From Moheibacter stercoris (lineage in GTDB: Bacteria > Bacteroidota > Bacteroidia > Flavobacteriales > Weeksellaceae), in the NCBI RefSeq assembly GCF_040545805.1, contig NZ_JBEPMO010000001.1:62001-126000 (forward strand): a stretch of 64,000 nt of DNA. Direction: 5' to 3'. The translations under genes were made by a program, and so were the position numbers. Below, piece by piece: positions 35,039 through 43,096 of the stretch. Under the pieces are notes generated by a model. It was not told the DNA's origin. It ran no database searches and was given only the letters and a program-made list of their open reading frames with translations. Within the stretch, counting starts at the first letter, position 1; each line of letters starts with the position of its first letter.

Positions 35039-35447
35039 TATAATTCAAAAACGTTTCATAATTTCTTATATAATCAGCTTCTGAATAAGGATGAGAAGCC
35101 AAAACTAGACAAATCGCGCCCGAAGAAAAATTAACTTCTGATGCCCAAATACCTGGAGGAATGTGCAATCCAATATTTGGTCTATTTAAAAAAATTTGTC
35201 TTTTAAATTTCCCATCATCTAATTCCACCTCGAAACTACCGCTTGCAGCCACCAAAAATTGGTGACATTCTTTATGCGCATGCGCTCCCCTGCTCTCTCC
35301 GCCTGCAATATCATATAAATAAAAAATACGTTTGACTTCAAAAGGAAAGTTTGAATTATTTTCTAGTACAGTTAAGTTTCCTTCATCAAAACTGATTTTC
35401 CCCAAATCAATAACTGCACAATCAAAAACAGATGGTTTAATTCGCAT
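35025..35447 (-). CDS. fdtA: dTDP-4-oxo-6-deoxyglucose 3,4-ketoisomerase (FdtA/QdtA), copy 1
   Basis: 140 residues, WxcM-like cupin. IFYLYDIAGGESRGAHAHKE carries the catalytic-type histidines (H-A-H), followed by HQFLVAASGSFEVELDDG, LHIPPGIWASEVNFS and the C-terminal YIRNYETFL. Moves the keto group from C4 to C3. Whether the product has galacto (FdtA) or gluco (QdtA) configuration cannot be told by eye. Confidence 0.83.
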   Translation of the reverse strand: MRIKPSVFDCAVIDLGKISFDEGNLTVLENNSNFPFEVKRIFYLYDIAGGESRGAHAHKECHQFLVAASGSFEVELDDGKFKRQIFLNRPNIGLHIPPGIWASEVNFSSGAICLVLASHPYSEADYIRNYETFLNYNESN

Positions 35448-35847
35448 TCTTCATTCTTTTAAATTCCTCAAAATTCCTAATATAATCATTGACGTCATAT
35501 AACGTGCTGGAAACCACCAAAGCTAAAGAGTTGGTAGAAAAATTCTCCACCCTTCTCCAAAACATTTTAGGTATATATAATCCATAATAAGAACGATTAA
35601 GTGAATATTTTATTTCATTTTCACCATCATGTAATACCACATCGAAACTACCCGATAATGCAACAATAAACTCGTCTTGATTTTTGAAAGCATGACTACC
35701 CCTTACTTCACCACCCGGAACATCATAAATCCAATAGGTTCTAGCTATTTGAAAAGGCAATTGCTGAGGATATTCAAAAAAGGATAAATTTCCTCTTTTA
35801 TCTAATATTTTGGGAAGTTCAATTATTTTGGGATTCATATTTTTCAT
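35437..35847 (-). CDS. fdtA: dTDP-4-oxo-6-deoxyglucose 3,4-ketoisomerase (FdtA/QdtA), copy 2
   Basis: 136 residues, paralogue of the next gene: YWIYDVPGGEVRGSHAFKNQ, EFIVALSGSFDVVLHDGEN, LYIPKMFWRRVENFS and DYIRNFEEF. Note HAF instead of HAH at the presumed catalytic site, so this copy may lack one histidine. It is the first gene of the long operon and overlaps copy 1 by 11 bases. Two subunits of a hetero-oligomer, or two stereospecific enzymes, are both possible. Confidence 0.78.
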   Translation of the reverse strand: MKNMNPKIIELPKILDKRGNLSFFEYPQQLPFQIARTYWIYDVPGGEVRGSHAFKNQDEFIVALSGSFDVVLHDGENEIKYSLNRSYYGLYIPKMFWRRVENFSTNSLALVVSSTLYDVNDYIRNFEEFKRMKNAN

Positions 35848-35883
35848 TATAATTCAAATCGAAGAATATATAAATTAAGTTTT

Positions 35884-35891
35884 CAAAAATA
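35884..35891 (-). promoter_or_regulatory. -7 box of the glycan operon
   Basis: The minus strand reads TATTTTTG (TAnnTTTG) 37 bases before the first ketoisomerase gene, within the very AT-rich divergent region 35848-36123. Confidence 0.45.
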
Positions 35892-35992
35892 CATTATTAA
35901 TTTAAGTAGTTTTTATAGTTTTAGTTTAAATAAAAGAATCTTCTAATTTTAGACTAAATAACTTCTATTTAAAATATTACAATTTTTTTTTA

Positions 35993-36000
35993 TATATTTG
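35993..36000 (+). promoter_or_regulatory. -7 box for the T9SS substrate gene
   Basis: TATATTTG (TAnnTTTG) 124 bases before the ATG at 36124, leaving an untranslated leader of about 115 bases with GAATTC-containing repeats at ~36050-36072. Confidence 0.5.
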
Positions 36001-36123
36001 TACACTCTTTACTAAAATTTATAGACTATGTTACAAATTTCACTTCATTAGAATTCATCTATTCGAATTCCATCTCTCATATCCCTCTTTTTTATTATTT
36101 ATTGTAATTTTTCAATCTCTGCT

Positions 36124-39100
36124 ATGAAAACTTTTTATCTTTTATGTGCATTTTTTATACTGCTTGGCGAGTCATATTCTCAAACTGTATTCCATCAAGA
36201 CAATTTTGAGCAATTTACCTCTGACGGAAGTTTAGGCACCACTATGATTGGGGGATGGACCGCTGACACTAATGCATACTGTAATAATAATAATTATTGG
36301 TATATATATAATAACGCATCAAATGGTATTGAAGGAAGATCATTGATGATTAGTGCAATATATAATACTTGTAGCGTATTATCAGCAAACTATTTTGGTA
36401 ATGTAGCATCGGATCGTTATGCTTTCACCAATATTGATGCAACAAATTACACTAATTTAAGTTTAGAATTCGATTGGAGATGTAATGGAGAAGTAAATGG
36501 TGTGAATAGGAGAGATTATGGTCAGGTTGCATATAGAATAGGAAATTCAGGGCCTTGGACCGCGCTAACTACAGGAGGAACAAACAATGATGGATATTAC
36601 CATAGTCGATCATCTATTCAAAATACTACAATAAATTTACCAGCAATTTTAAATGGACAAAATTTCCAGTTAGGATTCCGATGGGTCAATAATAATTCAG
36701 GTGGTAATATTCCTCCTTTCGTAATTGACAATATTAAAATTTCTGGAAATTCAACGTTACCTTGTGAGGAAATCACTGCTTCTGCTTCTAGAAATGTAGT
36801 CTGTGCTGGGGAAAATGTCACATTAAATGCTAATAGCTCAGGAACTGGATTTACCTATAATTGGTATTCAGATTGGGATAATGATTCGGAAACTGGCACA
36901 TTAATAGGGACAGGTTCAACCTTAACTTTAACAGTAACAGAATCACAAGCGATTAGACTTGTAGGAACAAAATCAGGGTGTTCAAAACATGATTATGTTG
37001 TAGTACATGTTAGTGCAACTCCTACAGAAATTAATGTTTCTCCTACATCCATAATAGGCTGTTCTGATGACATAATAGAACTTTCCGTTACTGATGGTGG
37101 TATAATACCTGAAATAGCTTTTTACGAAAGTTTTAATATTGGAGAAAGTTCAATTCCTTGGCTGACTTCAGCTCAAGTTAGTGGTGGTAATGCTCAATTT
37201 ATATTATGGGGTTTATATGCTTCTGGAAATCCTTCAACATGGAGAAGTAATGATAATACTGATTATGTCAAAGTTGACAGCGATCGCTTTACTTTATTAT
37301 TTGGAGCTCATAACACAGAAAGTAATTTAATCTCTCCACCATTTAGTCTTCAAGATTACTCTGCACCTATAGAATTAAGTTTTTATCATCACTATAGGTA
37401 TTATAATGGAGATTCTGGTCGTGTCCAAATATCAACAGATTTAGGCGAAACCTGGACTAATTTACAAACATTCAACTCTACAGTTGGTGCTTCCAATAAT
37501 TTTAGTTTAAATACTATAAATCTTAATGCCTATGCTGGACAACCTAGTGTAATGCTAAGATTTAATTATACTGCAAATAACGACTGGTATTGGGCATTAG
37601 ATAACATTAAAGTAACAGGCATCCCTGCTGCTACAACTATTACGTGGTCACCAACAACTGACTTATACACAGACAGCTCTGGCACTACCCCTTATTCTGG
37701 TGGGCACGCAACAACTGTTTACGCTTCTCCCGATGAAACAACTACTTATACTGTTTCAGCTTCCACAAGCGTGGGATGTCCTTCGACAAATACAATTGTT
37801 ATTTCAAAAGGCGATAAGACTTGGAGCGGCAATAATACTAACTGGGCGAATGCTGCTAACTGGACTCCTAATGGAGTTCCGACTATCAACCATTGTGTGA
37901 AAATACCATCAACTAGTACTCCACCAGTTGTTTTGAATAATAACTCTGCAGAAGCTAAAAAAATTGAAATTGCTAATGGTGGTGGTTTAACAATAAAATC
38001 AAATGGGATTTTAACAGTTCGAAATAATATAATTAATAATGGTAATGGAGATAATTTCATCCTAGAATCAGACGCTAATTTATTACAAGAAAACCCATTG
38101 GCTGTAAACATTGGAAATATGAGAGCAGAAAGATTTGTTCAAGACATGAACAACATCCTACCTGCCCATATGGACTATGTATATTGGAGTTCTCCTGTTA
38201 CTGGTCAAGCGATTCACGATGGAACCAATTCCATTTTTTCACCAGGAACTCCAAGAAATCGCAATTATGAGTACCGTGAGTCCAATGATTATTTTTATCC
38301 AACGGCTGATCAAACCTTTAAAAAAGGAAAAGGCTATGCCATACGTGCTGAAACCGGAATCAACCCAGAGACAGGACAAAATTTCGTAAACGGATACGAT
38401 AAAACCTATAAGTTTACAGGAATTCCAAACAATGGAACTATTGTATCAGAAGAAGTTATCAAATTTACTGACGACATCCACGGTCATAATATGATAGGTA
38501 ACCCATATCCTTCAAATTTAAATTTGGTTGACTTTTTAACAGCAAATAGTTCCAAAATTGAATATGTAGCGCATTTTTGGACCAATAATACAACAACACC
38601 TTATCAATCTGGAACAGGTTACACAGGTAATAGCTATGCTACATTTAATGGTTCAGGAGGAGTTGCAGCGAGCGCTGGTCCTTCAGGATACGATATGACA
38701 GACATTCCAAATGGCATTGTCAAAGTTGGACAAGGATTCTTGATAAAAGCAAAACCAGCTGGTCACAATCAAAATTTGGTATTTGAAAATAACTCACGCT
38801 CTGCAGGTGATGGATTTTTCTTCCAAAAAAATACAGAAGATCGTTTTTGGCTAACTCTGACATCTCCAGATCAAATGAACAATATGATGTTGATTGGATA
38901 CAATGAAGACGCTACAGATGGCTTTGAAATGATGTTTGACGCACCTTTGGTGACAGAAAGTTCAGATGCAATTTATTCCTTGTTGAATGATCAAAAATTA
39001 GCCATCAATGGTTTAGCAGCACCATTTAGTAGAAATGATATTATTCCTATTGGATTTAAAAGTTTCAAAAATGGTGTACATACAATTCAATTATTCAATG

Positions 39101-39519
39101 CAGAAGGAGTCTTTATAGATCATGATATTTTTATCAAAGATAAATACAGAAAAACCATCCATAATTTAAAACATTCACCATTTGAATTTAAATCAGGTGC
39201 AGGAGAGTTTAATGATCGATTTGAGATTGTGTTCAAACGAACGAACATTTCGGCATCATCTTCAACAAAATCAAGCTTGGCTGATAAACCTGGTTCTATA
39301 ATCATTTCATCGAAAAATAATTCTATATTTGCTTCTGTTGAAAAAGAAAATATTATCCAAATCGATGTTTACGATTTGTTTGGTAAACTACTTTTTCAAA
39401 GTAAGAACATAAATTCCAACACCTACTTAACACCTAAACAATTTAAAAATCAAATTGTTTTTGTTAACGTCATAACAGAAACTGGTTTGAGAGAATCTAA
39501 AAAAATTATTTTTGATTAA
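36124..39519 (+). CDS. large T9SS-exported adhesin-like protein
   Basis: 1131 residues. SPI signal peptide (MKTFYLLCAFFILLGESYSQ). Two MAM/jelly-roll-like domains: ~22-210, ending FVIDNIKISG, and ~335-500, ending WALDNIKVTG. Between them is an Ig-like segment with Cys pairs, followed by TWSGNNTNWANAANWTPNG, typical of beta-helical regions in flavobacterial surface proteins. The last ~70 residues (IDVYDLFGKLLFQS, then VNVITETGLRESKKIIFD) resemble a T9SS type-C sorting signal. Probably secreted and surface-attached. Its stop overlaps the next start (TAATG). Confidence 0.8.
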   Translation: MKTFYLLCAFFILLGESYSQTVFHQDNFEQFTSDGSLGTTMIGGWTADTNAYCNNNNYWYIYNNASNGIEGRSLMISAIYNTCSVLSANYFGNVASDRYAFTNIDATNYTNLSLEFDWRCNGEVNGVNRRDYGQVAYRIGNSGPWTALTTGGTNNDGYYHSRSSIQNTTINLPAILNGQNFQLGFRWVNNNSGGNIPPFVIDNIKISGNSTLPCEEITASASRNVVCAGENVTLNANSSGTGFTYNWYSDWDNDSETGTLIGTGSTLTLTVTESQAIRLVGTKSGCSKHDYVVVHVSATPTEINVSPTSIIGCSDDIIELSVTDGGIIPEIAFYESFNIGESSIPWLTSAQVSGGNAQFILWGLYASGNPSTWRSNDNTDYVKVDSDRFTLLFGAHNTESNLISPPFSLQDYSAPIELSFYHHYRYYNGDSGRVQISTDLGETWTNLQTFNSTVGASNNFSLNTINLNAYAGQPSVMLRFNYTANNDWYWALDNIKVTGIPAATTITWSPTTDLYTDSSGTTPYSGGHATTVYASPDETTTYTVSASTSVGCPSTNTIVISKGDKTWSGNNTNWANAANWTPNGVPTINHCVKIPSTSTPPVVLNNNSAEAKKIEIANGGGLTIKSNGILTVRNNIINNGNGDNFILESDANLLQENPLAVNIGNMRAERFVQDMNNILPAHMDYVYWSSPVTGQAIHDGTNSIFSPGTPRNRNYEYRESNDYFYPTADQTFKKGKGYAIRAETGINPETGQNFVNGYDKTYKFTGIPNNGTIVSEEVIKFTDDIHGHNMIGNPYPSNLNLVDFLTANSSKIEYVAHFWTNNTTTPYQSGTGYTGNSYATFNGSGGVAASAGPSGYDMTDIPNGIVKVGQGFLIKAKPAGHNQNLVFENNSRSAGDGFFFQKNTEDRFWLTLTSPDQMNNMMLIGYNEDATDGFEMMFDAPLVTESSDAIYSLLNDQKLAINGLAAPFSRNDIIPIGFKSFKNGVHTIQLFNAEGVFIDHDIFIKDKYRKTIHNLKHSPFEFKSGAGEFNDRFEIVFKRTNISASSSTKSSLADKPGSIIISSKNNSIFASVEKENIIQIDVYDLFGKLLFQSKNINSNTYLTPKQFKNQIVFVNVITETGLRESKKIIFD

Positions 39520-39788
39520 TGAGATATTTAGGTATTATTTTGATTGTGTTTAATCTTCAATTTGGCTTTGGGCAATTCTTTGAATCCTCAGAAGAATCTG
39601 AAGACGTAGAATATACATTCAACCAAAGTAACGAAGAGGTAATATCTGACCCAGATCAAGGAGTAGATGCAGGTACTGCTGGAGAGCCTATTCCCATCAA
39701 CCAACATCTTCTCCTTTTACCGCTATTTGCGTTAGGAATCGGAATTTATTATTTCCATAGACGAAATCAAATCAACTATAAAGTGTAA
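39519..39788 (+). CDS. small membrane-anchored partner of the T9SS protein
   Basis: 89 residues: signal peptide (LGIILIVFNLQFGFGQ), an acidic middle (SSEESEDVEYTFNQSNEE), a Pro/Gly stretch with GEPIPINQ, and one C-terminal helix (HLLLLPLFALGIGIYYF) ending in basic residues. This arrangement is common just downstream of large T9SS substrates in flavobacteria; the function is unknown. Translationally coupled to the big gene. Confidence 0.7.
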   Translation: MRYLGIILIVFNLQFGFGQFFESSEESEDVEYTFNQSNEEVISDPDQGVDAGTAGEPIPINQHLLLLPLFALGIGIYYFHRRNQINYKV

Positions 39789-39790
39789 AT

Positions 39791-39818
39791 AAAAATCCCC
39801 AGCATTCTGGGGATTTTT
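39791..39818 (+). terminator. rho-independent terminator
   Basis: AAAAATCCCCAG and its complement around a CATT loop, followed by a T run; it ends the two-gene T9SS operon. Confidence 0.92.
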
Positions 39819-39930
39819 TTGCTATTATGAATACTGGGAAATTCTAGACCTGATTTTTATATGAATTCTAGAAAAAATTGTATCACATAAAAATATAAGT
39901 GTCTAAAAATGTTGTAATGAAAGAATTTTG

Positions 39931-40368
39931 TTAATCATTAAGAAGTAAAATTTTTTTAGGATCAACAACTGGTAAAATTATTCCTTGAAGATTTGTATTC
40001 AATAACCTTTCAAATATTATTCCTCGAGCAGTTGAGAAACTTAAACCTATTAATGTAGATATAAAAATTCCCGAAAATAATGGTTCTCCATTTTCTTTAA
40101 ATTGATAAAAGTTGCTTAAATTCTGTATCTGATAATGAAAATCAAATACAAAGTGAGCTTTACCATCAACTAAATTACTGTCCGAATCAAGATCTATAAC
40201 TAAACCTATTTTAACTCTTTGCTCATCAAGATTATGCATCGTCGAATGTCCAACGTTAAGATTAAATCCTAAGGCTTCTTTTTTTGGTAAATCTTTTATA
40301 GAACTTTCTAAAATATCAATTTGGATTAAATTGATTTCTTCAGGTATTATATTTACGTTTTTAGCCAT
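39931..40368 (-). CDS. SecB-like chaperone of a TAC system
   Basis: 145 residues. The C-terminal half, FISTLIGLSFSTARGIIFER then LLNTNLQGIILPVVDPKKIL, matches the SecB pattern in which an aromatic/Arg helix precedes a strand ending LPxVx(F/P). In toxin-antitoxin-chaperone operons such a chaperone stabilises the antitoxin. The start overlaps the antitoxin stop (TAATG), as expected for a stoichiometric partner. Sequence similarity to housekeeping SecB is low, so I rely on the pattern and context. Confidence 0.65.
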   Translation of the reverse strand: MAKNVNIIPEEINLIQIDILESSIKDLPKKEALGFNLNVGHSTMHNLDEQRVKIGLVIDLDSDSNLVDGKAHFVFDFHYQIQNLSNFYQFKENGEPLFSGIFISTLIGLSFSTARGIIFERLLNTNLQGIILPVVDPKKILLLND

Positions 40369-40745
40369 TATGCAGTTGCATTATCGTAAGAAGTTTGTTC
40401 ATAATTATTAATAGCATCATACATTCCACCACCTTGAATTTTACCAAGATAAACATAATGAATTTCTTTAATAGGCTCAATATTTATTAAATCAACACCT
40501 AAAGCAATCTCCATTTTCGTAATACTTTTTAAAGTAAGATTATGAGAACCAGTGAGCCATTTTGAAACTTCAGAAGGAGTTTTCCCCAGCATTTTCGCGA
40601 ACTCACCTTTTTTAATTCCTTTTTCTTTAAGAATAGCACTTACCTTTTCTGTAATAACAAGATTTCTTGAAACAAAGCGTTCTATTTCAGGATCTCCGTT
40701 TTTTTCTAACCAGTTGTTTAATATATTTTCCTTTGGGAATTTCAT
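40368..40745 (-). CDS. HigA-like HTH antitoxin with chaperone-addiction-like tail
   Basis: 125 residues. The XRE HTH lies at ~45-90 (GIKKGEFAKMLGKTPSEVSK then WLTGSHNLTLKSITKMEIAL). After the HTH it has a ~30-residue flexible tail (IHYVYLGKIQGGGMYDAINN), longer than simple HigA proteins need and in the place where TAC antitoxins carry the segment that binds the SecB-like chaperone. Begins directly after the toxin stop codon. Confidence 0.75.
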   Translation of the reverse strand: MKFPKENILNNWLEKNGDPEIERFVSRNLVITEKVSAILKEKGIKKGEFAKMLGKTPSEVSKWLTGSHNLTLKSITKMEIALGVDLINIEPIKEIHYVYLGKIQGGGMYDAINNYEQTSYDNATA

Positions 40746-41267
40746 TTAATAAAAAATTTTCAGATTTTCTTCACAATCTATTTCTGTATAATCATTTATC
40801 CACCTAATCTCTTTGTCTTTAAAACTTTCATTTATTGCTTTAGTCAAAAGATTTGCCAATTTGAAATGATCTCTTACATTCGGACAATCTTGAGCCCTCT
40901 TTTTTGTTTTAATACCACCATTGAATAAAAATACAACGCTTTCATTTGCTCTTAAACAATAAAGCCTTAAAGTATTTGATTTTTTCTTGCCATTTTCGGT
41001 GTAATGAGGATGGCTACTTCCCGGAGGGGGCAATGCAGAAGCATCTGCTGTTTCTGCTTCAGGTCTAAAATGACGTTCTTGTGCACCATAATTTTCTCCT
41101 ATTTGAGTTAACCAAGCCACAATATGATTAAGCTTATTCTTATTTGTATGTTCATGTTTTGCGATGAATTCTTCAAATATTGAATTATCTTTTCCATTAA
41201 TACAAATAGAATAATACGCTACTTTTTTGTATTTGGCTATTGGTTTTATTTGTGCAAAGTTATTCAC
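40746..41267 (-). CDS. probable RelE/HigB-like toxin of a TAC system
   Basis: 173 residues, starting with GTG at 41267 within a direct repeat. The C-terminal half (LRLYCLRANESVVFLFNGGI, then KTKKRAQDCPNVRDHFKLAN) matches the beta-strand and basic core of HigB/Gp49-type mRNA interferases (RLY/F ... F-NGGIKKT). The N-terminal half adds a Gln/His/Pro-rich segment (AQERHFRPEAETADASALPP). First gene of a tightly packed three-gene operon. Confidence 0.7.
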   Translation of the reverse strand: MNNFAQIKPIAKYKKVAYYSICINGKDNSIFEEFIAKHEHTNKNKLNHIVAWLTQIGENYGAQERHFRPEAETADASALPPPGSSHPHYTENGKKKSNTLRLYCLRANESVVFLFNGGIKTKKRAQDCPNVRDHFKLANLLTKAINESFKDKEIRWINDYTEIDCEENLKIFY

Positions 41268-41309
41268 TTATAAGTTAATTTCCAATTTTATTTCACTTTT
41301 AAGTTAATT
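41263..41309 (-). promoter_or_regulatory. two direct repeats, likely TAC operator
   Basis: TTCACTTATAAGTTAATT (41263-41280) and TTCACTTTTAAGTTAATT (41292-41309) lie 29 bases apart with one difference, each centred on an ACTTWWAAGT-like dyad. They overlap the toxin start codon and are good binding sites for the HTH antitoxin. Confidence 0.55.
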
Positions 41310-41419
41310 ACATCCTCTATAAATGATAAAATTTCATTAAAAGTAAATTTATTAATTACTATAGGCTTTAATAAGGTTGTATTAAAAAGTTATAATTCAA
41401 TTTTTAACATTTTCAATAC

Positions 41420-41680
41420 TCAATCTTTAATTTTATATTTCTTTATATCGAAATCAAAATCAAACAATTCTTTAGGTTCTATTTCAAAAGCAGACGCCAT
41501 TTTTAGGATAGTTTCAATAGTTGGATTGCCGTGTGCCTTTTCATATTTACTATAGTTACTAGAATCAAATGACGTATTTTTTGAAAGTTCATCTGCTGAA
41601 TTAAATTTTTCTTTTCTTACCTTTCTAAGATTTTCAGAAAACTTCTCCATATAAATTCTTAACACATCTTTACTATCCAT
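41420..41680 (-). CDS. XRE-family HTH regulator
   Basis: 86 residues made almost entirely of an XRE DNA-binding domain (FSENLRKVRKEKFNSADELS, SSNYSKYEKAHGNPTIETIL). It ends FDFDFDIKKYKIKD. Sits upstream of the TAC operon on the same strand but separated from it by 150 bases, so probably a separate unit. Target unknown. Confidence 0.8.
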   Translation of the reverse strand: MDSKDVLRIYMEKFSENLRKVRKEKFNSADELSKNTSFDSSNYSKYEKAHGNPTIETILKMASAFEIEPKELFDFDFDIKKYKIKD

Positions 41681-41778
41681 ATTCTCCCTTTAAGAGACAA
41701 TTTGAAACTTTACAATTAAAATTTCATGGTGATATATTACCATTTATAATTTATTTTATTATATTTGTCTCAATAACA

Positions 41779-41986
41779 TATATTTGCAATTCTTCCAATA
41801 GGATTAAAATATTAGAAGCTATTGCTTGGAATCTCGAATCGAAAATCGCCAATTTTCAATTTTGCAACGAGAAGACAAGTAAAGAAGCTCACGACCTAGG
41901 CGTGGGCTCACTTTAACAGTCTGTTGCACGGTGTTTGGCGATACCTCTGATTCAGATGATGACGAAAGTGAGTTTCACGCCTTTTC
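41779..41986 (+). ncRNA. candidate structured small RNA
   Basis: A TATATTTG promoter box at 41779-41786 (another at 41760) precedes a non-coding stretch with several helices. TCTCG/CGAGA is at ~41834-41873. GCTCACG pairs CGTGGGC at ~41887-41907, using a G-U pair that exists only on the plus strand. A long stem GGCGTG+CTCACTTT (41899-41914) pairs AAAGTGAG+CACGCC (41965-41981), enclosing the small palindromes AACAG/CTGTT and TCTGA/TCAGA. TTTT follows at 41982. Two helices compete for GGCGTGGGC, as in a switch. Identity unknown. Confidence 0.45.
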
Positions 41987-42202
41987 TATGCGTACTTCTC
42001 AGCTATCGTTTTAAGCAATCTTCCATTTCCTAGTAGTCTTGCACTTCTATTTCTCATTTGGTTAGGGAAACTAGAATAATTTGTGAAACCATCTCTCTTC
42101 CCGGAAGATGATTTATAAGGATTGATAAACTTTAATTGAACGAAAATGTTTAAAAAGAAAGATTTGATTGTTTTTTCATACCTCATGTGTTAATTATTGA
42201 TT

Positions 42203-42272
42203 GCCTCTGCCTTGTATGCAAGGAGCCATAAAATCCGGGAAGGGATTTCCAAAGACCTGGCAGAGGCTTTTT
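42203..42272 (+). other. multi-branched stem-loop ending in a T run
   Basis: The outer stem GCCTCTGCC (42203-42211) pairs GGCAGAGGC (42259-42267). Inside are two hairpins, CCTTG-TATG-CAAGG and AAATCC/GGATTT, and TTTTT follows. It could be an elaborate terminator or the end of a structured RNA beginning near 41.8 kb. No known motif recognised. Confidence 0.45.
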
Positions 42273-42319
42273 AAAAAACTCTAAATAAAATATGATAAAA
42301 TAAAAAGTAAAAACTAACA

Positions 42320-42610
42320 AGCCCTCCCAGTCATCCTGAACATGGCCTGTCCGCCGTGGCGTATCGAAGATTTGAGATTAAGGGGAGAACCATAGGTTCG
42401 GAATAAAGTCCTTATAGCAACACCGCCCTCCTGAACATTTGGTCACCCTTTAGGGGGAAGGGGCCAAACCAAATGTTGGGTCACCCCGCCATCCTAATCA
42501 TTTGGTCACCCCCGTCATCCTGACCATTTGGTCACCCTGTCATCCTGAGCTGCAGTGTGCGCCGTGGCGTATCGAAGCAAGGGACCACGATAAGGCTTGT
42601 AATTTTTAAC
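42320..42610. repeat. repeat island left of susC
   Basis: Mix of CATCCTGA words, a hairpin with arms CATTTGGT/ACCAAATG around CCCTTTAGGG (~42438-42475), and a 57-base block (42369-42425) that recurs at 51333-51389 with two changes. No gene between 41.7 and 43.1 kb. Confidence 0.75.
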
Positions 42611-42684
42611 AACAAAAAAACTCCCTGCAATACTATTTGACCAGTTGCAGAGAGTCTCGTAATAAATAATATGTATCATTTAAA
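42610..42684 (+). promoter_or_regulatory. susC-leader-like element, copy 1
   Basis: Near-identical to 43009-43083. It holds the hairpin ACTCCCTGCAA / TTGCAGAGAGT and ends ATATGTATCATTTAAA. It is followed by a 15-codon frame at 42698-42745 (MKNSELNLKIGISHV), which may be the start of a lost gene. Confidence 0.6.
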
Positions 42685-42957
42685 TAGGAATATTCTTATG
42701 AAAAATTCAGAATTAAATCTAAAAATTGGCATTTCACATGTTTAATGAAGTTCAACGAAAGCGATTTTAAGCCGTTGAAAGAAATGATGCGAAGTCAAAT
42801 CCGAAGGATTCATGAATTCCTTTGAAAAACAAATAAAAACATCATTCATAAAACATTTTGAAATGCCTTGATCTTTTGGTTCGTTTTGCATCAAGGTAAA
42901 ATGAACATACTTTCAAGAGAAATCCGAAGGATTAATGAATTCCTTTGGAAAACACTT

Positions 42958-42992
42958 AAAATCCCACCCTTTAGGGTTGGGGAAAGGATTTT
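42958..42992. repeat. palindrome with CCCTTTAGGG core
   Basis: Arms AAAATCC and GGATTTT around CCCTTTAGGGTTGGGG; the same core as the islands at 12, 22 and 51 kb with yet another arm sequence. Two AATCC-GAA-GGATT palindromes lie nearby (~42799 and ~42922). Confidence 0.7.
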
Positions 42993-43008
42993 AAAAATCG
43001 GGATCAAA

Positions 43009-43083
43009 AACAAAAAAACTCCCTGCAATACTATTCGACCAGTTGCAGAGAGTCTAGAAATAAATAATATGTATCATTTAAAA
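43009..43083 (+). promoter_or_regulatory. susC leader element, copy 2
   Basis: Directly before susC. The hairpin ACTCCCTGCAA / TTGCAGAGAGT has one mismatch and is conserved with copy 1 at 42.6 kb, which suggests a role in expression of the downstream uptake operon. Confidence 0.55.
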
Positions 43084-43096
43084 CTTCCACAAAATT

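Noticed and set aside
41986..42186. 66-residue minus-strand open frame
   Set aside because: No recognisable domain and it overlaps the candidate structured RNA region; base pattern looks non-coding.
41794..42272. tmRNA
   Set aside because: No tRNA-like ends, no T-arm GTTCRA motif and no tag-peptide frame found.
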